A DNA stretch of 64,000 nucleotides from the NCBI GenBank assembly GCA_033725935.1, contig MU867090.1:186001-250000 (forward strand). Direction: 5' to 3'. The notes beneath the pieces were generated by a model, which made no database searches, had not been told where the DNA came from, and saw only the letters and a program-made list of their open reading frames with translations. The translations under genes were made by a program, and so were the position numbers. The DNA comes from Cladorrhinum sp. PSN259. Lineage: Eukaryota > Ascomycota > Sordariomycetes > Sordariales > Podosporaceae. Below, in pieces: positions 33,059 to 44,864 of the stretch; position 1 is the stretch's first letter; each line of letters starts with the position of its first letter.

Positions 33059-36000
33059 AAAAAGACACCCAACACGTTCCGTCGCCTGACCAACCTCAGG
33101 CTGTCTGGCTAGCCGCCGGTTCCTTTGCCGACTACGAGACTGCCTGTCCCACCGCCGCCGCACGTACAATGTCCCGACCAGTCTCGATCAATACAGTAAG
33201 AACAAAAGATTTCAACTTCCCCTTTGCCAATACCAAAATAAGGTGATTATCGCGCCCCAGCCAAAACCGTAGACCCTACAACGATAGCAATAGCCATCAT
33301 TCTCTCTAATCAGCCAAAGAACCTTTTAAACCGAGCTATCTAAAATGCTGGAAATAGACACGAATATCTTCGGTCCCCACGCGAATACCTTCCTCAGTTC
33401 GACGAAAGAAATCTTTCTTTTTCCTGCGACCGAACTGAGTCCATTGCCAATATAGACCCATATGACTTTTCCCCACATGAACTCGAGAGCTTCCATCGGT
33501 TATGGGATCTCCTGGGCATCGTCAAGAAGTCCAGAGATGTCAAGAAGGACCTCCTCAAAGTCCTGAAAGGGTTGAAGCTCGTCAACCACGGCGTAGAGGA
33601 TTCGGGTGGATAGGAAGTCCAAAACGTACCGATCTCGACGACCTGCATGATAATGGCCTCGAAAGAAGCCATCTCGCCTTTTCGGGCGATCTCTCCATCA
33701 GTCGAAGATCCACGTGACTGGTTCTACCAGTCCAACAACAATAACAAGCAGGGCACCTCCAATCCCTTCCACATCGTCGTCGACGAGCGTTCGACAACAA
33801 CATGCATTTTCGGACCTCGCGTCTGAGTCCATTCTACATTACGTGGGACATCCGGAAGACGTGGTCGCTCACGGCCTTGGAATATGAGAGTTGCCACGCA
33901 TTTCCCTTCGTGCCCGACTCGAACTTCAGGATCCCTTCGGGCTCGCTCGGTGTGAAGGTTACGTCGACATACCGGTCGGTGTCTCGAGAAGGCGACTGGG
34001 CACCAAATATGATCCGGTGCAACTGGGCCAACCAAAAGGACCAGCCCTCCATCTGCCAGCAAGGTGCCTGGTAAAGGTAAGCTTCACTTTCGCCGACGAC
34101 TTTCGACATTTTCTGACTCTTACCCTCCATCACAGAACATGGCGGCCATAGCACTAATGGACTTAATCACAAAGGACGAGCCTGCCACCACGAGCACCGT
34201 CATTGCCCTCGAGTGCTGCATCTGCCCCAAGAAGCCAATCTTTTCCGATATCTCCCACCCCATCACCCAAGTCTCATCTAAAGTCCTCTCGAGAGGAAGT
34301 GGGAGAAGGAGATCAGAAAGGATGAGAGGTCCATCAAAAGTTACAATGAGTGCAAGGAGTGGAAGACTCAGTACGGAATACTCGATCAGTCCATGAAGGA
34401 TTAGAATGAGCGAGAGGATCGCTATGGGATCTCCGAACTGGCCGCCGAGCGGGGCGAAGAGGCCCGTCATTGTTCAATGTTGGGGCTACATGTAAATATC
34501 CAGTAACCTACTATTAGCCTTGTGGCTCGCAGTGATCGTGGTTAAACAGTCAAGTTAACAACGGTCACGGTAGCGGAGACCACATACGGATTTTTCTCCT
34601 CAGCACCCGCTTGACTAGTTAGAATTTGGGGAGTCACTTATCTACTCTGCCTCGGCAAAGAGCTTGGATGATTCACTTCTTCACACACACAACAACATGA
34701 AGTTTGCAACACCCAAGTAAGTGCCTGCGAACGACATTCCTCAATTTCTAGGTCGTTGAGGTTCAATATTTACATGTACCTGAATTTCCAGCTATCGACG
34801 CATCGTCACCACTTCATTCTCGTTGCAAACATTTCGCAACTTGAAACCAGCGATCAACTTTTCACGATAAACAAGTCGTCGCATTCACATCCAAAAACAC
34901 TTTGGCATTCAGGTCAATCCTGGGATGCCAATGTTTGAGGCTCGCCTCATCCCCAAACCCCATATCCAATATGCCACGAAGGTGTTGAACCCCAACACTT
35001 TGGGTCATTGGGGTCTCCATGGCCAAAAGCGTCCGCCTGCGTTTGTCCCTTGGGGGCAGTTTGTCGCGTCTTGACAAACGCAATCGATAATTTGAGAGTC
35101 GCTGTTTCTCGCTTTCTACTTCTACATCGTTCACTCGGGCCTTGGGGTACCGGGCGCAAATGCCGCTCCAGGTCCCTTTGGGGCGATTTCGTCCATCAAG
35201 GTAGGGAGGAACAGCAACCAAATTGAATCATGTCAGCCATTAACCTTTGAGTAGGGCGCTTAATGAGAGCTGCAACCGATTCTTCAAAAGTCGAAGGTCA
35301 TCGCCTCCCGCAGTAAGCCTTGGGTGCGCACATGCCATCCCATATCCCTTTGGGGGCGTTTCATTCGATCAAGGTAGAAAACAACGACAACAATCGATCC
35401 TCTTCGCCAGATGACCTGCAAGCAGGGCGATGAAGACCTGCATTAGTAGGAGTCCATAACTATCGATGGAGCGACGTTCAGTCACTGGGGGATTTCAGCT
35501 TCACAGCTATAATATCCCTCCGCTTCAGCTCCGGCTCAAAGATCCAACCATTACAATAGCGTTCAATTGCCAAATGGTTGAGAACAGAAACTCTGGCTCC
35601 GGCCAGTTGCCCGTCTCCGCAACGAGGCGACGAAACGTATCTTCCTTACGATCTGGGGAACCAGAGTCGGTTCTGGTCACCCCAAGATCATCAGAGTCCC
35701 GCCTTTGCACATCCCGCAGAAGAGCAGGTGGTTGATGCCGCCTTGCAGACATTCCGCTGCCAATGAACGCGAATCAGCCAGAGGCAACCCCTCTCTAATC
35801 CACTCTGAAGCTATACCTTCGGCGTGAAAAGACACTACAGCCTCAGTCTGTCTCGCTCAGAGCGAGTATTCACGTCCTTTCGAGGGCGTTATTACCTGTC
35901 ACCCGACGAGAGTCAGTCTTAACTGGCTCTGGAGTCAAACGGTCCGTCCGCTCCGAAAGGGGCGATGACGTCCTTTCTAGAGCGTCTGTATCCGCTCTCG

Positions 36001-36628
36001 AACCATATGCCTGGTCCACTCTTCGGAGTGTCTACGTCCTTTGCGGGGCGTTATCGCCAGCCATCCTTCAGCCATTGTCCTTTGCCGCTTTCGAGGTTAT
36101 CCTTGGGTAGCGTCCTGGTGAGGACGCTCCCACAAGGCTCGCAATGAGGCAATTTGAGGAGGCCGTGAGGCAACGCAATTCGGCTCCCAAGAGACGCAAT
36201 TCAATTCAATTTTGAAGCCAAATTGCCTCACGAATTCGTAACTTTTTGGTGGATAGGGCCATGCTTTTTTTTACTTGATCTTGATGGTTAACTTGTAGCA
36301 CTAGTTGACTAAGAACTTGTACCTACGCATGGCTTTAAACTTACCAGAAATACAATCGCTTCAGATTTCCAAGGAATTGAGATACCACAGGAAAAAACCA
36401 TTTTTTTGACATTACCGTTCCTGAACGAAAGTTTCTTTTTGATGCGGAACAGGCTGTCACGGCCCTCACTGGAATGGCATTTGCAACCCGCTGGCTAGGC
36501 CCAGTTGGCTGCAGTCAAGGAGAGCAGAGACCTGTGGGAGGTTGGATAATTTACTTATATAATGACAAGAGCTCATAATAGCGCTTCAACGAACGAACTT
36601 ATACTTGCGAATTATCAATCATCTAAGA
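33059..36628. other. gene-poor region with possible decayed gene fragments
   Basis: Several frames without complete gene structure. About 33345-33614 encodes YLPQFDERNLSFSCDRTES and a Lys-rich helix. About 33650-33826 encodes DPRDWFYQSNNN, then HIVVDERSTTT. About 34141-34396 begins MAAIALMDLITKDEPATTS and has ALECCICP, weakly recalling the fungal DUF3176 membrane family. None joins cleanly. From about 35040 to 36110 the sequence holds diverged copies of a CCTTT..GGGCG motif, listed separately. The last 400 bases show nothing. Confidence 0.35.
35040..36110 (+). repeat. field of diverged CCTTT..GGGCG motif copies
   Basis: At least six copies of a pyrimidine/G block occur near 35047, 35173, 35350, 35876, 35971 and 36034 (for example CCCTTTGGGGCGATTT, CCCTTTGGGGGCGTTT, CCTTTCGAGGGCGTTA, CCTTTGCGGGGCGTTA). 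The copies near 35173 and 35350 are embedded in a longer related unit: GCAAATGCC or GCACATGCC upstream, and ATCAAGGTAG followed by AACARC-rich sequence downstream. The unit spacing is irregular. It might be a decayed tandem repeat, coding or not. Confidence 0.5.
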
Positions 36629-38539
36629 CTAAATCGAATACTCCCCACTGTATTGTTCCCCACCGTGACCAAAATGAAACCCAAACCAGTTCCAATTTAC
36701 CCCCAGAGTCCCATTCTTATTTTCATTTTCCCTCCTCAACCGCTCCGGCAACTGGGTATTCCAGCTGTTCAGTATAGCCATCGCCTGCTTAGCATTATGC
36801 ACCACTGTGTTGGCAACCTTTGTCGCCCTCGATGCATCGTAGTCCGTTGCCAGAGGTTTCTTCTCCTTCTTGCGCAGCTCATACTCAATATCCTCAATCT
36901 GATTCATCGTCCACCTGAGAGCCGAATGCAACAGCTGTGCCGAGTCGTACGCCAGCGGGAGTACCCTGTCGAGCTCCTTCAGACGCTCTTCCACATCCCA
37001 CAACTCGTCAGCCGTCTTCTTGTCTCTGTACCGCATGTATCCGCGAGCCCACTTCGCGAGCGGTCGTAATCTGTTCTCAATGGCCAAGCGCTCGACATTA
37101 TAGAGCTCGCTGTACACGATTCCAATCTTTAAGCTGAGCTCGGTAAGAAGCTTCTCCAAGTTTTGCGCCCTACCTGTCCTCCCAAAAGTGTCCAATACCG
37201 AAGCCGCCCTGGATCCACTGATATTCAAGGCTTCGAGAGCTTCAAATACGTGAGCCTTGTGTTTGTTTTCGAGGTCGATGACGGCATCAATGGCGGGTAT
37301 CACCTCGTTCACCAGCCAATTCCCGGCCAAGTACTTTGTCGTCTGGTGAGGCTTTTCAGGTTCCTCTCTCGTGCTTATCCCGTTCCACGCTCCTATTACA
37401 AACTTCAGGAGCCAATGAAGATTTAGCTGCTCACTGATCACGCCAGCACTTTTTCCGACAGTCTTTAGCCAACCAGGCGTCCGCACGGATTTCTCGTCCT
37501 CACCCTTCAACATCAACCTAGCCAACTCCTTCACCGTCCCCCTGTAATACTCCAATTCCTTGTCAAACCCAATCACAGTACCGAGAACACCCAGGGGTCC
37601 CTTAATATATACCAGCGCGTCCGAACTCAAATCCTCAATCCGCGCCAGCACGTCGTTCTCTCTCGAAGGCTCATTAATCGTTCCCCACTGCCTTCTTTCC
37701 TCCCGCATCCAGAGGGGCTTCCCGCTATGGAAACCGCTGCTGGTAATATTCCAGTTCGCCCGCGGCGGAAATATCCGCCCATACTGTTTCTGATGATGCC
37801 GATCATACAGAGCCCAGCCACCCGCACTCGTCGCCAAACCAGCTAAACCCACCAGCAACAAAACCCAAGCCCTCTTTCTCCAACCCATATACCTCCACCC
37901 CAGACTTACCCACCCTCCCAAATCAAAACTCCCCCGCATTCTCCTCCTCCTCCTCCTGCTGCGAGAAATTCCCTCACTCTCAGCCATCAGCATTTCCAAC
38001 TCGTCCTCATCAACCATGATCGCATCCCCGTCAGAATCCAACAGCATGTGCGATCTCCGCCTAGTACTGCCGGTACCCCGAACACTTCTCATCCTCCTGA
38101 TGCCCATCCTCCTGCCCGTCCTCCTTTCTTCTGCCTCCCTCTCCTTGAACTTTTCCAGCGACTCGGCGCTAATCAGCAAGGTATTTCCGTCAGCATTGAC
38201 AACATTTGTCGCCGCTGCTTTCATCGAATCATCGGAATCATCATCGTCACTGTAACTGAAGACCCCGTGCTCCGAGTACGATGCATCGAAATCATCATCG
38301 TCGTCGTCGTCGTCGTCGTCGAAAACTTGAAAGTCGGCTGAAGGTCTGTTATTTCTCCCCCCACGTTGAACGTCTAGACTATGACGCTGTGCTTTTCTTC
38401 TGGCGGCAACAGCACTAAAGCGAACATCAGGCGGTGCATTATATGATTGAGCCATCTTGACTGGGTAGAAGTCATTTTGAGCGTAAGGGTCCGCTGACAA
38501 CAGGTCCTCCGAACGGTAGCTGTCGCTAGTTTCGTTCAT
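36629..38539 (-). CDS. single-pass membrane protein, fungal, unknown function
   Basis: A single exon of 636 residues from an ATG at 38539. The N-terminal 200 residues are disordered, with a poly-Asp tract encoded by GTC repeats (FDDDDDDDDDFDASY) and Arg-rich patches ending SRSRRRRRRMRG just before the membrane. One transmembrane helix lies at about residues 224-244 (AWVLLLVGLAGLATSAGGWAL), and the remaining 390 residues form a helical domain (EVIPAIDAVIDLENKHKAH, LRPLAKWARGYMRYRDKK). The Arg patch on the N side suggests a cytosolic N-terminus. I do not recognise the domain; the long-helix pattern is typical of a conserved fungal-only protein. The gene looks intact. Confidence 0.8.
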   Translation of the reverse strand: MNETSDSYRSEDLLSADPYAQNDFYPVKMAQSYNAPPDVRFSAVAARRKAQRHSLDVQRGGRNNRPSADFQVFDDDDDDDDDDFDASYSEHGVFSYSDDDDSDDSMKAAATNVVNADGNTLLISAESLEKFKEREAEERRTGRRMGIRRMRSVRGTGSTRRRSHMLLDSDGDAIMVDEDELEMLMAESEGISRSRRRRRRMRGSFDLGGWVSLGWRYMGWRKRAWVLLLVGLAGLATSAGGWALYDRHHQKQYGRIFPPRANWNITSSGFHSGKPLWMREERRQWGTINEPSRENDVLARIEDLSSDALVYIKGPLGVLGTVIGFDKELEYYRGTVKELARLMLKGEDEKSVRTPGWLKTVGKSAGVISEQLNLHWLLKFVIGAWNGISTREEPEKPHQTTKYLAGNWLVNEVIPAIDAVIDLENKHKAHVFEALEALNISGSRAASVLDTFGRTGRAQNLEKLLTELSLKIGIVYSELYNVERLAIENRLRPLAKWARGYMRYRDKKTADELWDVEERLKELDRVLPLAYDSAQLLHSALRWTMNQIEDIEYELRKKEKKPLATDYDASRATKVANTVVHNAKQAMAILNSWNTQLPERLRRENENKNGTLGVNWNWFGFHFGHGGEQYSGEYSI

Positions 38540-38610
38540 TGTGGTCACCTGTCTATCGCGAATCCAAGAGAATTACTGTTCCTATCCGAAATAAAAGTAA
38601 GGCAGGCAAA

Positions 38611-38940
38611 ATGGGGAACATTGTCAAGATGACGGAAAACCCATGCCAATCTTCCAGAGGAGAACAAGAACAAAAGAATGACGTTGTTGATCTTACTTCC
38701 GTCGAGGAAACAAAGAAATTTCTGCCAAAACTAAGCGATGAACCCCCCCCCCCCCCCCCCCACCCCCTCCCCGACAATGCATTCGGTGTTTTTGGTTCGG
38801 ATGCTGGTAGTTATGGACAAAGACAAGGCATATCCGGAACCGGCGCCTCGAGAACCCGACCCAGCCCCACCACCTTCCTTTCCATGTCTGATGATGATGT
38901 AAATGATTTAAAGAAACGACAGAGAAAAAATAAGGATTAA
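38611..38940 (+). CDS. small disordered protein, doubtful
   Basis: An ATG at 38611 opens 109 codons encoding VVDLTSVEETKKFLPKLS, then a poly-Pro run created by an 18-C homopolymer at about 38743-38760, and a basic end (DLKKRQRKNKD). It lies only 71 bases from the divergent start of the membrane-protein gene. Its reality is uncertain, because the frame after the C run depends on the exact number of cytosines. Confidence 0.35.
   Translation: MGNIVKMTENPCQSSRGEQEQKNDVVDLTSVEETKKFLPKLSDEPPPPPPHPLPDNAFGVFGSDAGSYGQRQGISGTGASRTRPSPTTFLSMSDDDVNDLKKRQRKNKD
38743..38760 (+). repeat. C18 homopolymer
   Basis: An uninterrupted run of cytosines inside the small frame at 38611-38940, followed by CACCCCCTCCCC. 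It is prone to slippage and sequencing error. Confidence 0.9.
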
Positions 38941-39096
38941 TACTAATGCAACTCCGCCGCGATGCAGGTATCTATGCAACATGTAAACAATAGAAATCTG
39001 GTTGTCTAGTCAACCAAAGGTATCAATAAAGAGGCTGAAAAATGATGTGGGGAAACTTTGGGATGATAATATTGACAAGAACACAGAAAAATAAAT

Positions 39097-40811
39097 TCAA
39101 GGAGAAGGCAGCATGCTGGTACCACGACTACCACGGCTGCCGCGACTTATCGAGATGACATTGCCTCTCGACTCCAGCCCAATGTCCAGAAAGTCCCAGC
39201 TATAGGTGCGCTCGGTTTCGCGGCTTCGTCGCCAGGGAATCTTGATGCTCAGCTGCGTCTTTCGAACTTGTCGGTCGCGCTCCTTATTCAGAGCCGTCAT
39301 GTCGGCGCCTGGGTCGGCTAACAGGCCTGCAATTCCAGACGTAGGGGGTTTGAGCTTGTTTTTGATGCATTTTGCAATTCTCTTTCGATTGATGTAGAAA
39401 AAGAGCACACAGTTCCAAAAGCCCTGAAGCGAAAGCAAAACGACAATCACCAGCTGTGAAACAAACGACGTGTCTCCCAGGAACACCTGACGCATCCTGA
39501 ACGTGCTGACTGGGACCCAGGTGAGCAAGACGATAAAGGCAAACAGGCCAGCTGTCTGCAAGTACGAGCACTTTACTTCATCAACGGTGAAATAACTCAT
39601 AGCGTTTTGTACGGCGCCGGGTTGTTGCTCCCTGGATTGTCTGGGTGTTGGAGGAACCGGAGCAGGGCGTGGGTTGAGCCCAAACTCTCCCATTCGGCCA
39701 CCCGAGCCTTGCTGAATGTGTATAGGTGATGAGACTTGTGTCTCTCGAATGACGGGCAGAAGCTTGTGGGGGCTTGGTCGACTGAAGGATGCAACGGAAG
39801 CGATGGTGTTGACGTTGGCAAGTGGCAAGATGGTGTCAGACTGATCAGGACTTGCGTTCAAATTCGCCAGCAGCCCTGAGCCAGGGAAAGGGGACAGAGG
39901 CCAGTCACTCAACGAGAGGAATGAGCGCTATCAACAATTAGCATGTGCAATTTTTTGTAAGAGTGACCCAGTAAACGCACCCTGTCACCCGTCGTCGAGT
40001 CCTGCCCGCTAGTGGAAGGTCGGGTCGAGATGGTATGGCGAGTACTTCCGCTCCAAGAGAAACGACGTATTCTGTTGCGCGAGCGGAAAACGCGGATCCC
40101 AACACCTATGTAAATCAGGAGAGACCCGAAAATGCAGATCCACACAGGGATGAAGAAGGCCAGGACTCTCAAGTCGCTGTCTTCTGGCTTGATCCAGCAC
40201 CAGTTCTGAGCATGAAGGTTGTCAGTATCACTTCCAGGATACTGTGTACGAGCATAATGCACCACTTACCCCTGCATCTCCGTATCTTCCAGTAACGAGG
40301 AGAATAATGGCCGAGATACTTGGCCCCCCGAAGCAGATCAAACAGTTCAACCACCACCACTTCTTGAAGTAATTGGGGTTCGGTCCTTTGGTGAATACGA
40401 TCAGGACCTTGACTGTCATGGCAAATGACCACCAGGGATCCGACTGCGTAAACCTGTGACTCTTAGCTAAAATTCACTCAAATGGTAGATGAGTACTCAC
40501 GTCTGGAGAAGAAATGCTTGGGTTTGGCAGAGCGCATCTGACCGGCCTGAGGAGACTAGTTGAATTCCTCCTCGTGCCACGATGGCCGCAGCCGCACCGA
40601 AAACATTTGCGACACACGAGCAAAGAATGAAGCAGTTTGGCGCGGTACGTAGGGTTTTGCCGAGTCCAAAGGCCACAAACACCAAGATTGCGGAAAAGAG
40701 GGAAACACAACCCAATGCTCGCTCGATGAGGGCGATCAGGTCGGTTTCGTCCCGCGTCAGTGTCGACCAGCCATCCTGAAATCGTCTCTCGAAGTTGATA
40801 TGCCCTCCCAT
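39097..40811 (-). CDS. cAMP-receptor-like G-protein-coupled receptor
   Basis: Four exons, 40811-40501, 40453-40270, 40205-39981 and 39927-39097, give 516 residues. All donors are GTGAGT, GTAAGT or GTGCGT and all phases agree. Seven hydrophobic segments are seen. TM1 (LGCVSLFSAILVFVAFGL) and TM2 (CFILCSCVANVFGAAAAIV) are in exon 1; WWSFAMTVKVLIVFTKG and ISAIILLVTGRYG in exon 2; NWCWI followed by LAFFIPVWICIFGSLLIY in exon 3. A long Ser/Pro-rich third loop follows, then TM6 (AGLFAFIVLLTWVPVS) and TM7 (LVIVVLLSLQGFWNCVLFF) in exon 4. The order and the GFWN..VFFYINR end match the Dictyostelium cAMP-receptor-like (class E/GprH-type) receptors of filamentous ascomycetes, which couple to heterotrimeric G proteins in development and nutrient sensing. 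The ligand is not deducible. Confidence 0.88.
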
Positions 40812-43800
40812 TTCGAGCCTGGTGATATGGCTAGAAACTTGGAAAGGTTGTCCTCCGCGTGTTACCGGGACTGGTTGATCTAAAGATTTCCAGGCATATC
40901 GTGGCGGGGTTGGTAGAAGTAGTCAACGCTGTAAATATTTCCTGCGAAGTGGTTGAAGTCAATAACGAAAAGAACAAACAAGAAATAGAGGATGAGTCGA
41001 TGACTCCACAAGAAGAGAGGAGCATGTAGCTGTTGTCCAACCACCTCCAGCACGCAAACAATGGCTGCGAAGGGGAGGAGGCCGACATATTATTTTTATT
41101 AAAGGTCATTAACCGTCAACAAAAGTTTTTAGCTTTTGCCCCCCATGCTATGCCAGTATGTGGCACATCATGAGCTTCAAAACCAGTGCAATGAGCTCAC
41201 CCCAAGTGTGGTAACGCAACGGCGCAGTTGCCCCAAACTGCAGTCGTGTGCACAATAGATGGATGAAGAGAAGAGCACTCGCCACAGTTTGTGTCCCTCT
41301 CGATACGGTGTATGGCTGATAAAGATGATCGCACAACAGCTGCCCCCATCGGAAAGCAAATCAAATCCCACAAGCCTTGTGCATCGTGCTGCAGCCTGTC
41401 GTGCGACCTGAGACCATTTGATTTTGGAGCAAAGATTCAAGAAAAGAAAACCAATTGATCACAAAGCTATTCTGATCACTGTTCAAAAGATAGAAAAACG
41501 CCGGCAAATGGTGGTCTGTTAATATCGACGTCGGCGTCTTAATGTAAGTGGGCGGCAGAGGTCCAACGGTTGGGTCCATGGCTCGCAATCAGAGGTGTGC
41601 AAACTGAGCAGATTACTGTCCATTTTTGGCAGTCACGGTTATTTACTGCAGTCGAATGACGCCAACGTGGCCGATTGTAACGCAGGGGAGTGGAGCCAAA
41701 AAGAACTGTGTGATCGAACCTGGAAGGAAGGAAGGAATTTGGAGTCTTGCAGAAATGGGCTGATGAACCCCAGCTCAGCACATGGAAATTCCGACAATTT
41801 CACAGACGTCAGATCAGTTCGGGAAATTTCATCAAGAACTTGAAACATAACCTTCAAGGGTTCATCACTACACGGTTGCCCCTTTCTTGGGCAAACATCT
41901 GCCGTGCTCCCCCACATGGGCACCCTGTGTGACATCAAACCGACCGTAAGCTGACCCTTACCTCCAAAGACGGTAAACCCTTTGGACACCCCAAAAGGAA
42001 TCCATGCTAGATCTCGTAGGAAACAGTGTGCGGGACTACCCCACGAATCACAACATACTTGTGTATCCCATATCCTATCATCTGCAATGCTTTTTATAGC
42101 AGACGTCAGGGGAAGTTGAATACAATGCGGCAACAACCGGGGGCGGAAAGACGGTTCGTGGGACTGTGAGCCAGAAAATCAAATAAACCTCCGGATGGCC
42201 GTCGGTCACGATCCGACGGCTGCCACCGAGAGCGCCATGTGCGATCGGACGCTCTTTCCACAACCTCGGGATTGACGTTCACATTTCACCCGCCCGAGTT
42301 TCTGTAAGAGATGACGGCATGGTCGGGCGACGACCGACAGTGAAGTAGACCCCATCATGAGAAGATGTTTGAGATAATGACAATAACATTCATCCACAGA
42401 TTCGTCAATTCACAACGATTACACTAAAAGGTCCATTTCAATTATCCCAGTGTGCTATAAGTGGCGAGTGATCTTCAAGAACTATTTCCAGAAATTCACC
42501 GAATAAAACCAAACCCGAGAAAACCAAAAACCTGAATCAATCCTACCTCAACCCAACCACCCGTGTCTGCCAATATATAATTCATTTATTCCGAATCCCA
42601 ACTGACCGGATTGATCAAGTAAGCGAGAGGTAACATCAGAGATCTGCCCTTTATTTTTCGTCATCCCAGATTTAGAAAACGGGGCTCCAATCGTACAAAA
42701 AGAACTCAAAAAAAGATTTGCAGATCTTTGCTCGGGTACGGATAAATCATGACATTTTCATGTATCTCGGTGGCACAGCTTTAAATGCGAGTGATCATGA
42801 TGCCACCATGATGTGGTAAGCCAAAAACTGCCGTGAGTTGCAATGAAGTGTGCTGACGAGTGTGAGATAAAAACGAACTGGGCATTTTGCCTAAATCCTT
42901 TGAGGGAAAAAAAAAATTGAACTTGAACCTGAAAGGAGATACAAATGCATATTTTGTGGCCTAAATAAAGTAAAAAAGTCTCTAAATACATTTTACCCAG
43001 ATAAAAACTGCATAAGAACGAAAAGATCATTTGAATTGGAACTGTTGATGAGAAAAGAATCAAAGTGGAGCTCCTTATTCCCTCCACACACTCCATGCTC
43101 AAATCCCGTTCATGCTGGCGTTTAATCCAGATACACCTGTACTTGCTTAACTCACTGCGATTGTTCTCGCTCAGCATTTCGTGCCCTCAAGTCTCCCGTC
43201 AGTAATGATAAACAGAGGGAAGTAATGTCCCTGCCGACCAGGAAGTTGAGAGGAAAAATCCTTTCCGAGCTTAAGAACGAAATTTATCCGAGTTTACATT
43301 AGCATACAAATCCAGAAGCAAGGACAAATAGAGAGAGAGAGAGAGAGTAGTGGCATGGGACTGCGTTTTGAAGATATCATGTACCAAGCCTCATTGGTTC
43401 ATCAGATAGATTAGACGAGAGTGGAAAGCAATCATTCACAGTCTTGTAGGCCTACCAAGAGGTGCAAGGATAGTACCTAACATGTGACTGAAATGAATTT
43501 AGAACACAGACCGAGGTTTCTCCCGCAAATAAGATAAAAGCAAACCTAGAAGTAATTCCTTGAGTCAGAGATCCTCAGTGATCGGAGAAAGACTCGGAAG
43601 TAAAATGTCGTGTTGACTGCCCTGGGAAAAGCAGACGATAAATCATCTTCTGTAGCCGTGCTCCGCAGAGAAATGCAAAGGGCGAACCACGGTTGGGCAA
43701 TGCTGATCCACAAGTGACACTTCCTTCTGAAGAATTAAAACCGAGAGAGGGCAGGCTTGCAACCGTGAGGGTGGGTCAATGCCTACTGTGCTCCGAGTTC

Positions 43801-44192
43801 TCAGCACCTTGGGCTCCCAAGTTTCTTTCCACGTTTTTCCAAAAGTATTTCTGAACATCTCTGCCCACCAAAGACACAATATATTCTTCGATTTAGTCAT
43901 CGCAACCTACCTAGAAACCATGAATCTACACTCTGTCCAATATTCTTCTATATCTTCCTATCATGCATTTATTTACCCCACCACATATTGAGCTCCCAGG
44001 AGGTAAGTAGAGAATACCCCTTACACGCTATTCCCGTTCTTTTATTCATTCCTCGACGTGCCAAGCTAAAAGGTTTCCGAAATACAAAGACGATAGCACC
44101 CTGCAGTTCACAAGATTCTTTTTCTCGACATCTTCCCTCCCTCATTTCGTCCTCCCATCGCCTATCCCATCTCTCAAAACCACCATATCAGG
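40812..44192. other. 3.4-kb gene-poor region
   Basis: No frame on either strand combines length with a natural sequence or splice sites. The longest (41639-42136 and 42758-43177, minus) look random. A GA microsatellite lies at about 43331-43349. It could hold long leaders or regulatory RNA for the receptor gene or the hemopexin-like gene, but no direct evidence is visible. Confidence 0.45.
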
Positions 44193-44864
44193 CTACCAGC
44201 CCCAGTTCAGAGTCTTCCACTCCTGGTAGATTGGCTTCGGTCCAACTCTCACCTCCTCATCGCCGAGCGAGAACCGAATCTTGCAGTACAAGCTTCCGCT
44301 GAAGAAGTAGGCCTGCCCCTCGTGGCCGGGAACAAGCAGCGCCGCGTCAATGGTGGTGAACCCGACCTGCTCGAGGGACTTCCACTTCTCGGTGATGACA
44401 CTGGGCCCGTAAATGAGCTTGTCCGTTCTGCTACTGTCGACGACGCGGATCCTCACGTACTTGTTACCGTTGAAGTATGCCTCTTGCGGGTTGTTGGGCA
44501 CGGGCAGGACGGCATCGACGGTGTAGAAGCCGGCATCCTTGAGCGATGCCCACTTCTCGGTGATGTGGTGAGGGCCCGAGAAGATTTTCTCGTCATTGCT
44601 GCTTGGGATTAACTTGTACCGGACGTACTTGAAGCCGCTGAAGACGAAGACTTGGCCTTCGGTTTCTGGGACCGGAAGGACGGCGTCGATTGTGTGGAAC
44701 CCGACGCTGGCAAGGAGTGGCCAGCGGTCGACAAAAGTTGCCGGGCCATAGGTGATTTGCTCCTCGGTGCTCCCTGGGACGAATTTGATGCGGGCGTACT
44801 TGTTGCCACGCACGAAGTAGGCCTCGTTGGTCTTGGAGGGAGCAAGGAATGGAGTGCGACCCAT
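44193..44864 (-). CDS. hemopexin-fold protein, four repeats
   Basis: A single exon of 223 residues with no signal peptide. Four repeats of about 50-55 residues follow the hemopexin beta-propeller blade pattern. Each opens with an aromatic-rich strand (NEAYFVRGNKYARIKF; GQVFVFSGFKYVRYKL; QEAYFNGNKYVRIRV; GQAYFFSGSLYCKIRF), then GPxxIxxKW, then the next blade's IDAVLPVP. The repeats carry the Asp-Ala turn (TIDAVLPVP, TVDAVLPVP, TIDAALLVP). The whole protein is just the propeller, as in plant albumin-2 and single-domain fungal hemopexin-like proteins, which bind small ligands such as heme or polyamines. Its location is cytosolic by absence of a signal. It lies near the PKS locus, but a link is not shown. 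Confidence 0.88.
   Translation of the reverse strand: MGRTPFLAPSKTNEAYFVRGNKYARIKFVPGSTEEQITYGPATFVDRWPLLASVGFHTIDAVLPVPETEGQVFVFSGFKYVRYKLIPSSNDEKIFSGPHHITEKWASLKDAGFYTVDAVLPVPNNPQEAYFNGNKYVRIRVVDSSRTDKLIYGPSVITEKWKSLEQVGFTTIDAALLVPGHEGQAYFFSGSLYCKIRFSLGDEEVRVGPKPIYQEWKTLNWGW

Noticed and set aside
41639..42136. 165-codon minus-strand frame
   Set aside because: No recognisable sequence, no conserved-looking blocks, and it lies in a gene-poor region.
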